10,000 nucleotides of DNA from contig JABUQX010014009.1 of NCBI GenBank assembly GCA_015478945.1, positions 1 to 10,000 on the forward strand, in the 5' to 3' direction. The DNA is from Trachelipus rathkii (Eukaryota > Arthropoda > Malacostraca > Isopoda > Trachelipodidae). This document shows, piece after piece, positions 8,080 to 10,000 of the stretch. How positions within the stretch are numbered: the first letter of the stretch is position 1; the number at the start of each line of letters is the position of its first letter. Position numbers and translations under genes: made by a program. The notes beneath the pieces are model-generated. The model did no database searches. It saw only the letters and a list, made by a program, of their open reading frames with translations, and was not told the origin of the DNA.

Positions 8080-8394
8080 TCACAGAAAAGTTATTAATGG
8101 ATGATAAGGAAATAAAAAATATACTAAAGAGGTATATTTCAGAGATAGTTGATTTTAAATTTTTTACTAAAAAAAAATTTACATCTATTTGAATGATATA
8201 ATAGGGAGGATTTTACTTTAATCATTAATCATTATAAAATTTATTATATAAAAAAAATAATTGGAAAAAGTTCTCTCTAGATTTTGCTGATATTCTTCCT
8301 CTTCTGTGGGAAAACCATTACCAGTCGACTAACTATCGATTTAGAACCAATGACCAATCTGAAAAGATAGGACTTTTTTAGGTTCCTGTTTGTT

Positions 8395-8400
8395 TATTAT

Positions 8401-8434
<34 letters not shown>

Positions 8435-8450
8435 ATTATTATTATTATTA

Positions 8451-8535
<85 letters not shown>
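8395..8535. repeat. Compound (GTT)n(ATT)n trinucleotide microsatellite
   Basis: About 140 bp. GTT units dominate at first (with one GTC at 8411-8413), and then ATT units with a single GTT interruption near 8452. The change from GTT to ATT suggests successive G-to-A changes spread by slippage. It lies within the 1,016-bp insertion. Confidence 0.97.
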
Positions 8536-8672
8536 GAAACCTGATTTTTAATCTTAAATTTGAATAGTCAACTGTTTAATAGTTAATTTAATATTAATTA
8601 TTTAATTGCAAGTTAGTTTCTCTATTCATTCCTGATATAATATAATATGATATGCAAGTTAAAAATAAAATT

Positions 8673-9018
8673 TATACACCGTTAGCTAGCATAATTTTTC
8701 TTTTGAATGCTTACCCCGGTTTGGAAATTTTGATTCCTCTTTAATTGATACTATTCCTCTCATTCAGGTTGCAGGCCCCTTCTTGTGACTTAGCCTGTGG
8801 ATGGTAGCCTAGATATCTAGTTGCAGGCTTCTTCTTGTTTTAGCCTATACACCATCAGCTAGCATAATTTTTCTTTTGAATGCTTACCCAGGTTTGAAAA
8901 TTTTGATTCCTCTTTAATTGATACTATTCCTCTCATTCAGGTTGCAGGCCCCTTCTTGTGACTTAGCCTGTGGATGGTAGCCTAGATATCTAGTAGCAGG
9001 CTTCTTCTTGTTTTAGCC
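8673..9018. repeat. 173-bp tandem duplication with internal subrepeat
   Basis: Two head-to-tail copies, 8673-8845 and 8846-9018, differ at about five positions. Each unit ends with a smaller repeat: the GTTGCAGGC block at 8768 recurs 52 bp later at 8820, followed by the same TTCTTCTTG and TTAGCCT words (compare 8768-8798 with 8820-8848). Between the subrepeats is a perfect 12-bp palindrome, CTAGATATCTAG, at 8809-8820 and again at 8982-8993. No coding sequence is visible. The unit may be a satellite-like internal repeat of the surrounding insertion. Confidence 0.92.
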
Positions 9019-9095
9019 TAGCCTATATTTTTCTCATATAAAAATATGAAAATAGAAATTAGTATATTAATTTTTCTTTTTCTTTTTTAATTCCC

Positions 9096-9102
9096 AGTTC
9101 TT
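9096..9102. repeat. 7-bp direct repeat AGTTCTT, right border of the insertion
   Basis: Right-hand partner of 8073-8079. The base to its left is C and to its right G, whereas the left copy is followed by T. The duplicated block is therefore seven bases as it stands now. Confidence 0.8.
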
Positions 9103-9485
9103 GGAAGAGAGTTGAATTCTGGTGCTATTTCTGATAGACGTTTGTTTAAAATGTTGTTTGGTGGTCTGCTCCTTAGGTAGTTTTCTGTATTGTTTGGATT
9201 TGTTTGGTGTATGATGTGTTGTTTAGTGGAAGTGGGATGTTGGTCAGGATCTGTTTGTAGAGTAGGGTATTTGACGAAGGTGGTTGTTTAAGTCTGCGGC
9301 GTATGGGATTGGAGAGGGCAGTATAGCATGGGTGTTGGGATGTGTGAGTTTTGGCAAAGAATTGCGTGCCTATCATATCTAGGTGTATGTCTTTTGGTAG
9401 TATTTTGGTTTCTTCGTGTAGGTGTTGTTGATGTACACCTGTTATGGTTCGTATTGCTTTGTTTTGTGGTGTTTGGAGTCTAGTA
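9096..9485 (-). pseudogene. LINE C RT-thumb/connection remnant
   Basis: In the minus sense, from 9485: LQTPQNKAIRTITGVHQQHL, then HEETKILPKDIHLDMIGTQF, FAKTHTSQHPCYTALSNPIR and a threonine-rich stretch ending in a stop at 9173. A shifted frame then continues with NYLRSRPPNNILNKRLSEIA. LQ..QN.ALR.ITG is a strong marker of the segment just after the RT palm in Jockey-like arthropod LINEs, and the S-R-P-P-N-N-I-L block marks the connection leading to the zinc knuckle. A single frameshift separates the two parts. RT motifs A-C are not present in this window. Confidence 0.82.
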
Positions 9486-9620
9486 AGAGATGTTTTGTGT
9501 CGTCATTTGTTTGGCAAGCACATTTTTGACAGTGGGGAAGGTGCATTCTGAAATCCTAATTTATATTCCTTAAGGAAATGATGGTGTCCAGAGCAGAGAA
9601 CAGTCTATTATAATATTCAA
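9481..9620 (-). pseudogene. LINE D: zinc-knuckle tail fragment of another LINE
   Basis: The minus strand reads LCSGHHHFLKEYKLGF, then after a one-base shift LPHCQKCACQTNDDTKHLLL followed by D-S. This parallels LINE C's [16 protein letters not shown]...CPNC......H....C but is clearly a different sequence. The knuckle reads C-x2-C-x9-H-x4-S, so the final Cys is replaced by Ser right at the junction. It lies directly upstream of the LINE C fragment in the same orientation. A C-terminal tail before an RT-thumb region is the reverse of normal order, so two separate LINE fragments abut here. Confidence 0.65.
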
Positions 9621-9838
9621 ATATCACACCCTCTCTCACGTTTCTAGCAGAGAAGGTCCACCCATCTGAATTTGAAACCACTTCCAATTTCCAATGCGTT
9701 GAGTGAAGGGTTGTATGATTAGCCTAGATAATTTGCTTAATCTAATCCACTTGGTTAGGAAATACATGTAACTCATTTCCCCTGACCAAGAACCTTCAGG
9801 GGCTCCGGCTTCCATCTTCAAAGAATCGTATTTTATTA
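9621..9838. other. Unassigned stretch
   Basis: Moderately AT-rich sequence. A 61-codon open frame exists on the minus strand (9821-9636), but its product resembles nothing I know and it lacks family motifs. A small perfect stem, CCCCTGA (9779-9785) with TCAGGGG (9796-9802), has a 10-base loop. It may be the 5' continuation of the LINE D fragment or unique sequence. Confidence 0.5.
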
Positions 9839-9943
9839 TTTTATATATATATAATATATATATATATATTATATATATATTATAGATATATAACTATATA
9901 TATATATACCGATATATTATATATAGTATATATATATATGTAT

Positions 9944-9979
<36 letters not shown>

Positions 9980-10000
9980 CAGTATATTTATTTATTTATT
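9839..10000. repeat. Irregular TA-rich tract ending in TTTA repeats
   Basis: Short TA runs broken by phase slips and by single insertions such as GATATA, CTATA, CCGATA, AGTATA and GTATA. It ends in TTTATTTATTTATT at the window edge. It is much less pure than the three internal TA arrays, so it looks older or differently formed, and it continues beyond the window. Confidence 0.9.

Larger units (their letters stand above)
8080..9095. mobile_element. 1,016-bp unidentified insertion in LINE C
   Basis: Borders are set by the 7-bp repeat and by restoration of the LINE C frame. The ends read TCACAGAAAAG on the left and TTTTTTAATTCCC on the right; they do not form an obvious terminal inverted repeat, and there is no poly(A) or poly(T) at the very end. 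Inside lie an AT-rich left third (8080-8388), a compound trinucleotide microsatellite (8395-8535), a further AT-rich stretch (8536-8672), a 173-bp tandem duplication (8673-9018) and a short AT-rich right end with a polypyrimidine stretch. I find no coding sequence. It could be a non-autonomous DNA transposon or another short element; I do not recognise the family. Confidence 0.7.

Noticed and set aside
8395..8535. CRISPR-like array
   Set aside because: It is a trinucleotide microsatellite with no spacers, in a eukaryotic context.
9779..9802. CCCCTGA/TCAGGGG hairpin as a terminator or regulatory site
   Set aside because: A 7-bp stem with a 10-base loop is easily found by chance, and there is no gene beside it.
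9636..9821. 61-codon minus-strand frame beginning MKMEAGAPEG
   Set aside because: No family resemblance, short, and next to a broken LINE tail. I cannot support it as a gene.

Overview
This window is eukaryotic and intergenic. It is built almost wholly from transposable-element remains and simple repeats, and I see no host protein-coding gene, rRNA or functional tRNA. Four things suggest an arthropod, most likely a decapod crustacean: very long (TA)n arrays, APE-type non-LTR (LINE) polyprotein relics with arthropod-style motifs, a tRNA-derived SINE, and hAT-type remains. That taxonomic guess is inference from family resemblance; no search was run.

Layout: 1-121 unassigned flank. 122-345 (TA)n array. 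346-4906 an old hAT-like DNA transposon: GATACC-rich ends at 383-431 and 4822-4906, and a decayed transposase C-terminus on the minus strand at about 891-1389. It is interrupted by LINE A (about 1390-4395, minus strand, Jockey/CR1-like, with endonuclease, linker, reverse transcriptase and C-terminal remnants). 4907-5085 second (TA)n array. 5086-7629 LINE B (minus strand, a different, possibly RTE-like lineage), 5'-truncated, ending in an (ATG/GAT)n tail and carrying a nested tRNA-derived SINE at about 6741-6878. 7630-7789 third (TA)n array. 7790-9485 LINE C (minus strand, 3' part only), split by a 1,016-bp insertion at 8080-9095 that is flanked by a 7-bp direct repeat. That insertion holds a GTT/ATT microsatellite and a 173-bp tandem duplication. 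9481-9620 the zinc-knuckle tail of another LINE (D). 9621-9838 unassigned. 9839-10000 an irregular TA/TTTA-rich tract.

Nothing here works together as a pathway. The unifying theme is architecture: each (TA)n array between 122 and 7789 sits at an element terminus, as if elements were inserted one after another into a growing TA array, or as if TA arrays grew from LINE tails. All LINE relics lie on the minus strand, all are disrupted by stops and frameshifts, and none looks capable of autonomous movement. I found no convincing undescribed molecular system. The best candidate for something undescribed is the 1,016-bp insertion in LINE C, whose boundaries can be fixed to the base because removing it and one repeat copy restores the host LINE reading frame.
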